In this document: piece after piece, positions 7,739-15,896 of the stretch
How positions within the stretch are numbered: position 1 is the first letter of the stretch
Layout of the letters: each line of letters opens with the position of its first letter
DNA from: Chloroflexota bacterium
Lineage (GTDB): Bacteria; Chloroflexota; Limnocylindria; QHBO01
Reading direction: 5' to 3'
Assembly (NCBI GenBank): GCA_003243965.1
Contig: QHBO01000040.1
Location: 1-64,000, forward strand
Length of the DNA stretch: 64,000 bases
Made by a program: the position numbers and the translations under genes
The notes under the pieces: generated by a model
Databases searched by the model: none
Seen by the model: only the letters and a program-made list of their open reading frames with translations
Told to the model about the DNA's origin: nothing

Positions 7739-9061
7739 TCAGCCGACCGAGACCGCGGAGCGCCGCAACCGTCGCTGGCGTGGATGCTCGATGTGGTCTT
7801 CCTGCTGCAGTCGCATCAGCGCCGCTGCTAGCTTGGCCGGGTCGTGGCGATGGGCATTCGCGACGTCGACCAGGTCCTCCTCGACCACGACCACCGGCAG
7901 CTCCTCCAGGCGGCGATCGTCGACCTCCACCGGCTGCCCGAGCCAGCCCTCCGGCCGTCGAGCGCGGGAGTTGCGATTGAGGAGCACGTAGTCGAACAAC
8001 CCGTCGCCAACATGGTCGAAAAGTGCCTCGAGGTGCGCCGCGGCGCTGAAGCCATTCGTCTCACCGGGCTGGGTGGCGACGTTGCAAACATAGACGCGGA
8101 TACCGTTGGCCGCCGCGATCGCGTCCCGGATGTCGGTGATCAGCAGGTTGGGCAGTACGCTGCTGAAGAGGCTGCCGGGACCGATGACCACCATCTCCGC
8201 CTCGAGGATCCGCTCCAGCGCCTCCGGGTTGGCGCGCACATCGGCCGGCTCGATGGCGACCTGCACGATCGGCTCGGTGGCGTGCGTGATGGCGGCCTGC
8301 CCGATGAGATGGCGGCCGGAGGCGAGGAGCGCCGACAGGTTGAGCGGAACGCTCGTCGCCGGCAGGACCTGGCCGCGCACCGCGAGCACTCGGTTCGACT
8401 CGCGCACAGCCTCCTCGAAGTCGCCGGTCACCGCGGTCATGGCCGCGATGAACAGGTTGCCGAAGGCGTGGTCGTCGAGGCCGGATCCGGCCGGGAAGCG
8501 ATACTGCATCAGCTGGGTCATCAGCGGCTCGGCGTCGGCCAGCGCCGCGATGCAGTTGCGGATGTCGCCGGGCGGAACGATGCCCAGCTGGGCTCGCAAC
8601 CGTCCGCTGCTGCCGCCATCGTCCGCGACGGCGACCACGGCGGTGATGTTCCCGGAATATCCCTTCAGGCCGCGCAGCAGCGTCGAGAGCCCGGTTCCAC
8701 CGCCGATCGCGACGATGCGCGGCCCGCGGGCGAGGTAGCGCTTGGTATACAGCACCTCCATCACCGAGTCGCCCCGGCCGACGAAGGGAGACACCACGCT
8801 CCGCATCAGGCCCCACACGCCGAGGGAGGTGATGATCGCTCCGGCGATTCCGAACAGCGCGGCGCGCATCGGCCGATCGAAACCGGCGCCGGTGAGCATG
8901 TACACCAGCGCGTTCTGGTCCGCGTTCGTCCTCCGATACAGGTCGAGCAGCAGGATCGCCGCGCCGAGCCCGAGAATGGTGATCCCGACGAAGACCAGCA
9001 ACAACCAGCGCTTGAGGTGCATCCCGGGGTACAGCCAGCGCGGAATCCGCAAGCGCTTCAC
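7739..9061 (-). CDS. yvcK: YvcK/CofD-like gluconeogenesis factor with membrane N-terminus
   Basis: Homologue of YvcK (GlmR), a UDP-sugar-binding regulator that links carbon metabolism to peptidoglycan precursor supply. The 440 residues comprise an extra N-terminal region with two membrane helices (about 18-40 and 66-88) and a soluble CofD-like domain beginning at IVAIGGGTGLS (116-126), with DDGGSSGRLR, GDIRNC and GPGSLFSSVLPNL further on. The classic Bacillus protein (about 320 residues) lacks the membrane part, so this form is tethered. GTG start overlaps the rapZ stop as GTGA. Confidence 0.93.
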   Translation of the reverse strand: MKRLRIPRWLYPGMHLKRWLLLVFVGITILGLGAAILLLDLYRRTNADQNALVYMLTGAGFDRPMRAALFGIAGAIITSLGVWGLMRSVVSPFVGRGDSVMEVLYTKRYLARGPRIVAIGGGTGLSTLLRGLKGYSGNITAVVAVADDGGSSGRLRAQLGIVPPGDIRNCIAALADAEPLMTQLMQYRFPAGSGLDDHAFGNLFIAAMTAVTGDFEEAVRESNRVLAVRGQVLPATSVPLNLSALLASGRHLIGQAAITHATEPIVQVAIEPADVRANPEALERILEAEMVVIGPGSLFSSVLPNLLITDIRDAIAAANGIRVYVCNVATQPGETNGFSAAAHLEALFDHVGDGLFDYVLLNRNSRARRPEGWLGQPVEVDDRRLEELPVVVVEEDLVDVANAHRHDPAKLAAALMRLQQEDHIEHPRQRRLRRSAVSVG

Positions 9062-10017
9062 TGACCGAGCTCCCGATGGAAGACCGCGACCGACGTGCCT
9101 TCGAAGTCCGCAAGTCGCGCGGCGAGCTCCTCGGCGAGGGCAATCGAGCGATGGTAGCCCCCGGTACAGCCCAGCGCGAGGGTGAGCCGAGACTTGCCCT
9201 CCGCCCGATAGGCCGGAACGGTGAGCTCCAGCAGCTCGACCACCAGGTCCAGGAAGCGCCGCGCGGGAGGCTGCTTCATGACGTAGTCACGCACCGGCCG
9301 CTGAAGGCCGGAGAGTGGTTTGAGGTCCGGGACCCAGTACGGGTTGGTCAGGAACCGAACGTCGAATACGACGTCGGCCTCGAGCGGAATGCCGTACTTG
9401 AAGCCGAAGGTCAGGATGTCGATTCCCAGCTCGTCCGCAGGCCGGTCGCGGGGCGTGATCCCGAACAGGCGCTCCTTGAGCTGACCGATCGACAGGCCGC
9501 TGGTGTCGATCACGTGGTCGGCCAGCTCGCGCGTCCGCTGCAATCGGCGACGCTCCTCGACGATCCCGGCCTGCACGCCGCTCCGCTGCTGAAGCGGGTG
9601 CCGGTGCCGGGTCTCACTGAAGCGGCTGACGAGGTTCGCGTCGCTCGCCTCGAGGAAGAGGACCTGGAGCGGAACGTGGCGTTCGGCCAACGCGGCGCGC
9701 GCGTGCTCGATGGCGGGAGCCGGATCGCCGGCACGGATGTCGAGCACCAGCGCGACCCGGCGGTATCGGTCCGGATCCGCGTCGCGGAGCCCCAGAAAGC
9801 CCTCGAGCAGGTCCGGCGGTAGGTTATCGACGCAGTAGTAGCCGAGATCCTCGAAGAGCTTGCTGGCCTGGCTCTTGCCCGCACCCGAGAGGCCGCTGAT
9901 GACCAGCACCTGGCCGGCGTCGGCCGCTGCCTGTCCCTTCAACGGGGCGCGCTCGCCGGCATGCGCAACCTCCGTGGGTCGCGCCTGCGCCGCCGCGGGC
10001 CCAGCTCCACGTGCCAC
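9058..10017 (-). CDS. rapZ: RapZ-like RNase adapter / nucleotide-binding protein
   Basis: P-loop protein of the RapZ/YvcJ family, which binds nucleotides and, in Escherichia coli, guides RNase E to GlmZ RNA to control GlmS and amino-sugar supply. The 319 residues include an N-terminal extension of about 35 residues, Walker A GLSGAGKS at 42-49, SRFSETRHRHPL, FGFKYGIP and the C-terminal GCTGGYHRS motif. The GTG start at 10017 is supported by a TATACT -10 box 6 nt upstream, making this the likely first, leaderless gene of the operon. Confidence 0.94.
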   Translation of the reverse strand: MARGAGPAAAQARPTEVAHAGERAPLKGQAAADAGQVLVISGLSGAGKSQASKLFEDLGYYCVDNLPPDLLEGFLGLRDADPDRYRRVALVLDIRAGDPAPAIEHARAALAERHVPLQVLFLEASDANLVSRFSETRHRHPLQQRSGVQAGIVEERRRLQRTRELADHVIDTSGLSIGQLKERLFGITPRDRPADELGIDILTFGFKYGIPLEADVVFDVRFLTNPYWVPDLKPLSGLQRPVRDYVMKQPPARRFLDLVVELLELTVPAYRAEGKSRLTLALGCTGGYHRSIALAEELAARLADFEGTSVAVFHRELGQ

Positions 10018-10023
10018 GCCGCG

Positions 10024-10029
10024 AGTATA
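10024..10029 (-). promoter_or_regulatory. rapZ operon -10 box (probable leaderless start)
   Basis: TATACT on the minus strand with 6 nt to the GTG of rapZ. It is in the position expected for transcription starting at the start codon. Confidence 0.6.
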
Positions 10030-10032
10030 GCC

Positions 10033-11016
10033 TCAGCTCCCCTCGCTGCCGGCCAGGCCGGCCAGCAGGCCCTCGATCGTGGCGGCGACCGACAGCTCGA
10101 GGGCGGCCAGGTCGTAGCCGCCCTCCAACGTCAGCGCGACGCCCGGCAGTCCGAGGCGCCGGGCGACGGCGCCAAGCTCGACGGCGACTGCGCGATATGC
10201 CCGTTCGGTGACGTTCAGCTCCGCGAGCGGGTCGTCGCCGTGGGCGTCGTAGCCGGCAGAGACGAGAATCGCCCCCGGTGCGAAGGCCTCGATCGCCGGC
10301 AGCAGCTCCGTCACCCAGGCGGCGATCAGCTCCTTGTCCCCGCTTCCCGCCGAGAGCGGTCGGTTGAGCGTGGTGCCGCGCGCGCCGCCACTTCCCTGCT
10401 CGGAGCGCGCCCCCGTGCCGGGGTAGAAGGGAAACTGGTGGGTCGAGGTGTAGAGCAGCGCCGGAGCGGCATCGAAGATCGCCTGTGTGCCATCGCCGTG
10501 GTGGACGTCCCAGTCGACGATCGCCACGCGCTCGACGAGGCCGGCGGCGCGGAGCGCGGCGACCGCCACCGCGATGTTGTTGATCAGGCAGAACCCGGCG
10601 CCGCGGCCGGCCGCAGCGTGGTGGCCGGGTGGCCGCACGGCCGCGAAGGCGACGGTGGCCTCGCCGCGTGCCACCGCCTCAGCGACCTGCACCGTTGCGC
10701 CGGCCGCCAGGAGCGCGGCGTCCCACGATCCCGGCGAGAGATACGTGTCGCCATCCAGCCACGCGCCGCCGCGTGCCGCCTCATCGGCGAGCAGCTGGAG
10801 ATAGGCCGGTGCGTGGATTCGCTGCACCTGCGCGATCGTCGCCGGCATCGGTCCGCGGCGGTCGAAGCGGGCACCGGTTGCCGCGGCGGCCCGCTCCACG
10901 CCCGCGGCCGCAGCGGCCCGTCGCGCCGGTCGCTCGGGATGACCGGGCGCTGCATGGCGATCCATGGCATCGTCGGTGACGAGCAGGATGCGGGCGGCGC
11001 CTCCCGGCGGCGACAT
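10033..11016 (-). CDS. histone-deacetylase-family (acetylpolyamine-type) amidohydrolase
   Basis: Zinc-dependent deacetylase of the class II HDAC / acetylpolyamine amidohydrolase / acetoin-utilisation family, 327 residues. The active-site motifs are all present: RPPGHHA (GHH 131-133), the zinc-site DWDVHHGDGTQ (168-178), STHQFPFYPGTG, SAGYDAHGDDPL (third zinc Asp) and LEGGYD. The bacterial substrate could be acetylated lysine or an acetyl-polyamine; the sequence does not decide. It follows tatC by three bases and is probably co-transcribed with it, with no obvious functional link. Confidence 0.92.
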   Translation of the reverse strand: MSPPGGAARILLVTDDAMDRHAAPGHPERPARRAAAAAGVERAAAATGARFDRRGPMPATIAQVQRIHAPAYLQLLADEAARGGAWLDGDTYLSPGSWDAALLAAGATVQVAEAVARGEATVAFAAVRPPGHHAAAGRGAGFCLINNIAVAVAALRAAGLVERVAIVDWDVHHGDGTQAIFDAAPALLYTSTHQFPFYPGTGARSEQGSGGARGTTLNRPLSAGSGDKELIAAWVTELLPAIEAFAPGAILVSAGYDAHGDDPLAELNVTERAYRAVAVELGAVARRLGLPGVALTLEGGYDLAALELSVAATIEGLLAGLAGSEGS

Positions 11017-11019
11017 CGG

Positions 11020-11730
11020 TCAGCGACGGACCATGCGCACCACGAGCAGCGACAGCTCGAAGAGCACGTACATCACCGAGCCCAGGATCGCCGGTGAGAA
11101 GGGGTCCCCGCCCGGAGTCACGATCACGGCGAAGATCGTGATGCCGACGATGATCTGACGCCGCCGGGAGGCCAGCGACCGATGGCTGACGATGCCGGCG
11201 CGGGCGAGGATGATGAGCACGACCGGAAACTCCAGCACCAGTCCGAAGGCGAGCAGCATGGTGGTCACGAAGCCGACGTACTCCGGGAGCGTGAGCAGCG
11301 GCACGATCTGGTCGGTCGCGAACGACAGGAGGAAGGCCAGCGCAAATGGGATGATCACGTAGCCGACCGCCATCCCGAGCACGAAGAGCGCGATCGTGGC
11401 GATCAGGACGGGCCAGACGAGGCGCCGCTCACGACGGGTCAGGCCCGGGGTCACGAACCGATAGACCTGGTGGAGGATCACCGGCATCGCGAGCGCGACG
11501 CCAAGGAAGACCGCCACCTTCAGCTTGACCGCGAACGGGTCGAGGACGCCGGTGAAGAACAGCTTCTCGTACTTCGGCGGCAGCGGGGCGACCAGGATCC
11601 GCAGCGCGAGGTCGGACAGCACGAAGCCCGCAATGGCCGCCACGACCACGGCGACGATGACGATGATCAGGCGCCGACGCAGCTCGGTGAGATGCTCGAA
11701 GAGGGACATCGTGGCCTGGTCATCGGTCAC
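11020..11730 (-). CDS. tatC: TatC twin-arginine translocase subunit
   Basis: Core receptor of the Tat pathway, which exports folded proteins with twin-arginine signals. The 236 residues hold six predicted membrane helices. The N-terminal signature SLFEHLTELRRRL (about residues 9-21) and the central FVTPGLTRRERR loop are characteristic. GTG at 11730 is taken as start with a GGAGGAG upstream; an ATG seven codons in (11709) would also fit the family. Confidence 0.95.
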   Translation of the reverse strand: MTDDQATMSLFEHLTELRRRLIIVIVAVVVAAIAGFVLSDLALRILVAPLPPKYEKLFFTGVLDPFAVKLKVAVFLGVALAMPVILHQVYRFVTPGLTRRERRLVWPVLIATIALFVLGMAVGYVIIPFALAFLLSFATDQIVPLLTLPEYVGFVTTMLLAFGLVLEFPVVLIILARAGIVSHRSLASRRRQIIVGITIFAVIVTPGGDPFSPAILGSVMYVLFELSLLVVRMVRR

Positions 11731-11858
11731 GTGGAAGCGTCTCCTCCGTGGTCAGCGGGGACTGGTTGGTCCGTCGCGCTCGTCGGCCAGAAGCGCCTTG
11801 CGGCGGGCTCAGGAGACCGGTGGGTGCCGGTCGCTTGGCAGGCCGGTCGGTGGGTGGG

Positions 11859-12137
11859 CTACTTGGTCTCGACGCGATCCGCAGCGGGCGTCGTGGCTGC
11901 GCTCGGCGTGGCCGGCGTGGCGGGCGTGGCCGGCGGGGCCGGCGTCGCGGTCGAGCCCGACGCTGGGGTGGAGCTCGGTTCGCCGCGGATCGACTCCTCG
12001 AGGTCGGTCGAGGCCTTGCGGAATTCCCGGACGCCGCGGCCGATGGCGTTGCCGATGTCGGGCAGCTTCCCCGGCCCGAAAATGACCAAGACGATCACCA
12101 GGATGAGAATGAGCTCACCCGGTCCGATGTTCGGCAT
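11859..12137 (-). CDS. tatA: TatA/TatB twin-arginine translocase subunit
   Basis: Single-pass Tat component, 92 residues: short periplasmic N-terminus, membrane helix (7-20), the hinge FGPGKLPDIG and an amphipathic helix (GRGVREFRKA). The C-terminal half is a low-complexity Ala/Pro/Thr tail. It precedes tatC with a 128-bp gap. A GGAGG lies three bases before the ATG. TatA and TatB cannot be told apart with confidence; with only one copy visible it may serve both roles. Confidence 0.92.
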   Translation of the reverse strand: MPNIGPGELILILVIVLVIFGPGKLPDIGNAIGRGVREFRKASTDLEESIRGEPSSTPASGSTATPAPPATPATPATPSAATTPAADRVETK

Positions 12138-12182
12138 CTGCCTCCGAAACCTCCTGCATTGCCGGAGGGCGGGATCCCCGGG

Positions 12183-13007
12183 CTATGCTTCGAGTGTAGC
12201 ACCGGCGACCTGCATCCGGGCTGACAGCGCTCTGGCCGCGGCCCTCGCCGCCTCTTGCCAGTCGGTGCCGGATGAGGCGGCGGCGATGGCGCGCGAGACG
12301 GCCACCAGGCCGGGCGCCAGCTCCCCGTGGCAGAGGCGCACGGCGGCATCCAGGTCGCCTCCCTGCGCGCCCACGCCGGGCACCAGGAACGCCGGCCCCG
12401 GACAGGCGGCCCGAACTCGCTCCAGGTCCCGCGGAGCGGTGGCGCCGACCACGAGGCCGACTCTCGGCTCCGGCCAGCGTTCCGCGACCCACTCGGCGAC
12501 GTGCAGGTACAGGGGCCGGCCGCCGGCCGCCAGGCCCTGGAGCGTCTCTGCACTGGGGTTGCTGGTCCGGGCGAGCACGTACAGGAGGCGCTCCGGTCGG
12601 GCGTGGAAGGGCGCGATGCCGTCCTCTCCGAGGTACGGCGAGAGCGTGACGCCGTCCGCGCCGAGATGGTCGAAGATGCCGGTCGCGTACCGCTCGGCGG
12701 TCGTCGCGATGTCACCGCGCTTCGCGTCGAGGATGAGCACCTGGTCGTCAGGGATCGCCGCCCGCACCCGCTCGAGGGCCGCCCATCCAGCGGAGCCGTA
12801 GGCCTCGAAGAAGGCCGGGTTGATCTTGATCGCGGCCGCTTCCGGTCCCGCCGCCTGGATGATGCCTCGCGCAAAAATCTCCACGCCCTCGAGGTTGCGC
12901 GGCAGCTCTCCGGGAAGTTGCGACGGGTCGGGGTCGATCCCCAGGCAGAGCGGCGCACCGACCAGCGCGATGCGGGCGCGGAGGCGCTCGATGGGCGGCA
13001 GGTTCAT
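12183..13007 (-). CDS. pyrF: orotidine 5'-phosphate decarboxylase (type 2)
   Basis: Last step of de novo UMP synthesis. The 274 residues match the type 2 (actinobacterial/thermal) OMP decarboxylase subfamily: LCLGIDPD near the start, KINPAFFEAYG, the catalytic DAKRGDIATTAERYA and the C-terminal phosphate loop LVPGVGAQGGD. ATG start overlaps the recJ stop as ATGA, an unusual pyrF-recJ coupling. Confidence 0.95.
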   Translation of the reverse strand: MNLPPIERLRARIALVGAPLCLGIDPDPSQLPGELPRNLEGVEIFARGIIQAAGPEAAAIKINPAFFEAYGSAGWAALERVRAAIPDDQVLILDAKRGDIATTAERYATGIFDHLGADGVTLSPYLGEDGIAPFHARPERLLYVLARTSNPSAETLQGLAAGGRPLYLHVAEWVAERWPEPRVGLVVGATAPRDLERVRAACPGPAFLVPGVGAQGGDLDAAVRLCHGELAPGLVAVSRAIAAASSGTDWQEAARAAARALSARMQVAGATLEA

Positions 13008-14758
13008 CCGGCAACCGCGAGCGGCGCCAGGTACGAGGCTGAGCGACGTCGGCCGACGAGCGGGCTCGCCCCAGCGTCCGCGTAGTCGACGACGCGCAGC
13101 CGAAGGCGCGGCACGCCCTGGAACGAGTCACGCTCCAGGGTGCCGATCAGGTCGAGGGCGGCGCCTTCCTCGGGCAGCGGTCGATCCGGAGGAGTGCCGA
13201 ACGCCACCGCGTCGAAGGTCTCGAGCGAGCGTCGCAGCCGGAAGGCAACGTGGCCGCCGTCCACGCCCACACGTCGCGCGTCGCCGACCCGCAGCCCGGT
13301 CACGGCCAGGATCGGCTCGAGGTGACCGGGTCCGTAGGGCGCGAGGCGCTCGAGCTGATCGGAGAGCTCCCAGCCGAGGTAGACGGCAGGAAGGACGAGG
13401 TCAACCGCGATCCGCCCGGGGAGCGCCAGCTCTTGATCGGCGGCACCGAGCGGTCGAGTCAGCGCCTCGAACGCGGCCCTGAAGGCCTCCCAACGCCCTG
13501 GCTCGACGCTGAAGCCTCCGGCCGCCGCGTGCCCGCCGCGCTTGGCAAGATGGGACGCGCAGGCCTCCAGCGCCACGGCGACGTGGAAGTCCGCCGGTGA
13601 GCGGATCGATCCGCGCAGCTCGTCGCCGACCTGCGTCACCGCCCCGACCGGCCGCGCCAGGCTGTCGGCGAGGCGGCCTGCGACAAGGCCGATGATGCCT
13701 GCCGGCCACTCGTCGTCGCGTACCAGGATCGGTCCCACCCCGGAACGTCCCTCGACCAGGATCCGCGCAGCCTCGACCGCGACGCCGGTCAGCTCGCGCC
13801 GGCGCAGGTGTACCGCTTCGAGCTCGTCGGCGATGCGCTCCCCCACCGCACGGTCCGGCTCGAGGAGGAGCGAGATGGCCAGTTCCGCCTCGGCGATCCG
13901 ACCGGCGGCGTTGATCCGGGGGGCGATTGAGAAGCCGAGATCCCGGGCGGTGGGTGCCTCGGGATGCTCAAGCGCGCGCGAGAGGAGGGCGCGTAGCCCA
14001 CCGCGGCGCGTGGACCCCAGCTCGGCGAGCCCGAGCCTGACGATCGCCCGACTCTCGCCGGTCATCGGCGCCATGTCGGCCACGGTTCCGATGGCTGCCA
14101 GGCCGGCGAGATCGGGAGCCTCTCGGCGGTGACGGGCGAGCAGCGCGGAGGCGAGCTTGTAGGCGATTCCCGCCCCCGTCAGATCCGCGTCCGGATACGC
14201 GCAGTCGGCCCGGTGGGGATCGACCACCGCGGCGGCATCGGGCAGCACCGGCCCGGGAAGGTGATGGTCGGTGACGACCACGTCGAGGCCCATTCGGCGA
14301 GCGGCCGCCACCTCTGCGACGTTGACCACACCGCAGTCACAGGTGATCACCAGCGTGGCACCCAGCTCGCTGAGATGCTGGAGCCCTGCCACCGACAGGC
14401 CGTAGCCCTCGCTCAGGCGGGACGGCACGTAGCGCAGCGCCTCCACGCCCAGCGCCCGCAGGGCGAGCACCCAGACCACGACGGCCGTCATGCCGTCAGC
14501 ATCGTAGTCGCCCCAGATGGCGATCCGCTCGCCCGCCCGGACCGCAGTGTCGATCCGGTCGAGCGCCCGGTCGGCATCGGTCATCAGCGAAACGTCGTGA
14601 AGAGCGGCACGCCCGGCACCCAGGAAGGCGTCGAGCTGGGCCTGGCCGGTGAAGCCGCGGCGCGCCAGCAGGGTGGCGACCGGACGATCGAAGCCAGCCA
14701 GGCGCGGCGGATCGGCCAACGGCTCGGGGAGGAGCCACTCGAGGCGGGGTTCGATCAT
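13004..14758 (-). CDS. recJ: RecJ single-stranded-DNA exonuclease
   Basis: DHH-family 5'-3' single-strand exonuclease acting in recombination and base-excision/mismatch repair. The 584 residues carry the DHH-domain metal motifs GDYDADG (83-89), ITCDCG and VTDHH, then DHHA1 (GGHAAAGGF) and a C-terminal OB-like domain. I place the start at ATG 14758 rather than the ATG three codons upstream, because a TAGGAT -10 box (14766-14771) overlaps that upstream codon and sits 7 nt before 14758, the spacing seen at other leaderless genes here. Confidence 0.92.
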   Translation of the reverse strand: MIEPRLEWLLPEPLADPPRLAGFDRPVATLLARRGFTGQAQLDAFLGAGRAALHDVSLMTDADRALDRIDTAVRAGERIAIWGDYDADGMTAVVVWVLALRALGVEALRYVPSRLSEGYGLSVAGLQHLSELGATLVITCDCGVVNVAEVAAARRMGLDVVVTDHHLPGPVLPDAAAVVDPHRADCAYPDADLTGAGIAYKLASALLARHRREAPDLAGLAAIGTVADMAPMTGESRAIVRLGLAELGSTRRGGLRALLSRALEHPEAPTARDLGFSIAPRINAAGRIAEAELAISLLLEPDRAVGERIADELEAVHLRRRELTGVAVEAARILVEGRSGVGPILVRDDEWPAGIIGLVAGRLADSLARPVGAVTQVGDELRGSIRSPADFHVAVALEACASHLAKRGGHAAAGGFSVEPGRWEAFRAAFEALTRPLGAADQELALPGRIAVDLVLPAVYLGWELSDQLERLAPYGPGHLEPILAVTGLRVGDARRVGVDGGHVAFRLRRSLETFDAVAFGTPPDRPLPEEGAALDLIGTLERDSFQGVPRLRLRVVDYADAGASPLVGRRRSASYLAPLAVAG

Positions 14759-14765
14759 CCCGGCC

Positions 14766-14771
14766 ATCCTA
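14766..14771 (-). promoter_or_regulatory. recJ-pyrF -10 box (probable leaderless start)
   Basis: TAGGAT on the minus strand, 7 nt before ATG 14758. It includes part of the upstream ATG at 14767, which argues against using that codon. Confidence 0.5.
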
Positions 14772-14804
14772 GCCGGGCAGAAAGATCGCCGGCTTACCGA
14801 TCCG

Positions 14805-15893
14805 TTATCGGGGCAGAGGGCGAACGGCGCGTGTGCCGGACGCCCTGCCGCTCCGCCGGCGCGCCTCCCATTCGTACCAGGCCACCAGGATCTGGCTGGC
14901 GTTGAAGATCGAGGAGTACGTCCCGCTCACCACGCCGATCAGCAGCGCCAGGGTGAAGGTCTTGATCGACGCCGGGCCCAGGAGCAAAAGCGCGGTGAGC
15001 GTCACGATGACGGTCAGCGACGTCCCGATCGACCGCCCGAGGGTCTGCAGGATCGAATGGTTGACGATCGCGCCGAACGGCTCTCCCGCGTGCCGCACCC
15101 GGTTCTCTCGGATCCGATCGAAGACGACGATCGTGTCGTGGACGCTGAAACCGATGACCGTCAGCAGCGCGGTCACGAACAGCGCGTCGAACTCGACACC
15201 GAAGAAGAAGCCGAGAATGGCAAAGATGCCGACCACCACCACTACGTCATGCAGCAGGGCGACGATCGCCGCCGTTCCGTAGCGGAAGCCGAAGCGGATC
15301 CACAGGTAGGCGAGAATGAAGAGCTCGCCGATGATGATCAGGATCGCCGAACTGCGCACGAGCTCGGTGCCGATGATCGGGCCGACGGTGGTGACGCTCC
15401 TCGGCTTCCCGCCGGTCGCCGCCCCGTATCGGTTCTCCAGCGCCTTCTCCAGCTCCGCGAACGGAGTGCCCTGGCTGACCGCACCCGGCACAGGACTCGC
15501 CGCCGGGCTGCCGATCGGGCTCTGACGGGGCGCGGGAGTCGGACGGGGCGTGGCCGTCGGCTTCGCGCTCGATGATGCCGCGGGTGCCACGGCGCCCGCC
15601 GAGGGCAGCGGGGAGGGCACCCGGGACGGAAGGAGATCGACGGGCGCGGTGCGAATCTCCAGGTAGCTGTCTGGGAGCGACCGCACCGTCGCCTCGGGGT
15701 GCCCGAGGCTGACAAGCGTGGCGCGCACGGCGGCCGGGCTCGGGTTGCTCGCGTAGCGCACCTGCCACACGGTGCCGCCGGTAAAATCGACGGAGGGCTT
15801 CAGGCCGCCGAGCAGGATGAAGACCAGGCCGGGCACGGTCAGGATGGCGCTGAACAGGAAGTACCAGCGTTTCTTGCCGACGATGTCGTACAT
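14805..15893 (-). CDS. secF: SecF protein-export subunit with Pro/Ala/Ser-rich insertion
   Basis: Partner of SecD in the proton-driven complex that helps pull secreted proteins out of the SecYEG channel. The 362 residues have the first membrane helix at about 12-30, VDFTGGT at 35-41, and a C-terminal block of five membrane helices with the family motifs VGPIIGTELVRS and GFSVHDTIVVFDRIRENR. Residues about 88-142 in the external P1 domain are a low-complexity Pro/Ala/Ser/Thr insertion not found in typical SecF. It follows secD by three bases. Confidence 0.94.
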   Translation of the reverse strand: MYDIVGKKRWYFLFSAILTVPGLVFILLGGLKPSVDFTGGTVWQVRYASNPSPAAVRATLVSLGHPEATVRSLPDSYLEIRTAPVDLLPSRVPSPLPSAGAVAPAASSSAKPTATPRPTPAPRQSPIGSPAASPVPGAVSQGTPFAELEKALENRYGAATGGKPRSVTTVGPIIGTELVRSSAILIIIGELFILAYLWIRFGFRYGTAAIVALLHDVVVVVGIFAILGFFFGVEFDALFVTALLTVIGFSVHDTIVVFDRIRENRVRHAGEPFGAIVNHSILQTLGRSIGTSLTVIVTLTALLLLGPASIKTFTLALLIGVVSGTYSSIFNASQILVAWYEWEARRRSGRASGTRAVRPLPR

Positions 15894-15896
15894 CGG

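Noticed and set aside
12245-12801. C-terminal extension of a long plus-strand frame over pyrF
   Set aside because: Low-complexity Arg/Ser/Pro sequence opposite a canonical decarboxylase gene.
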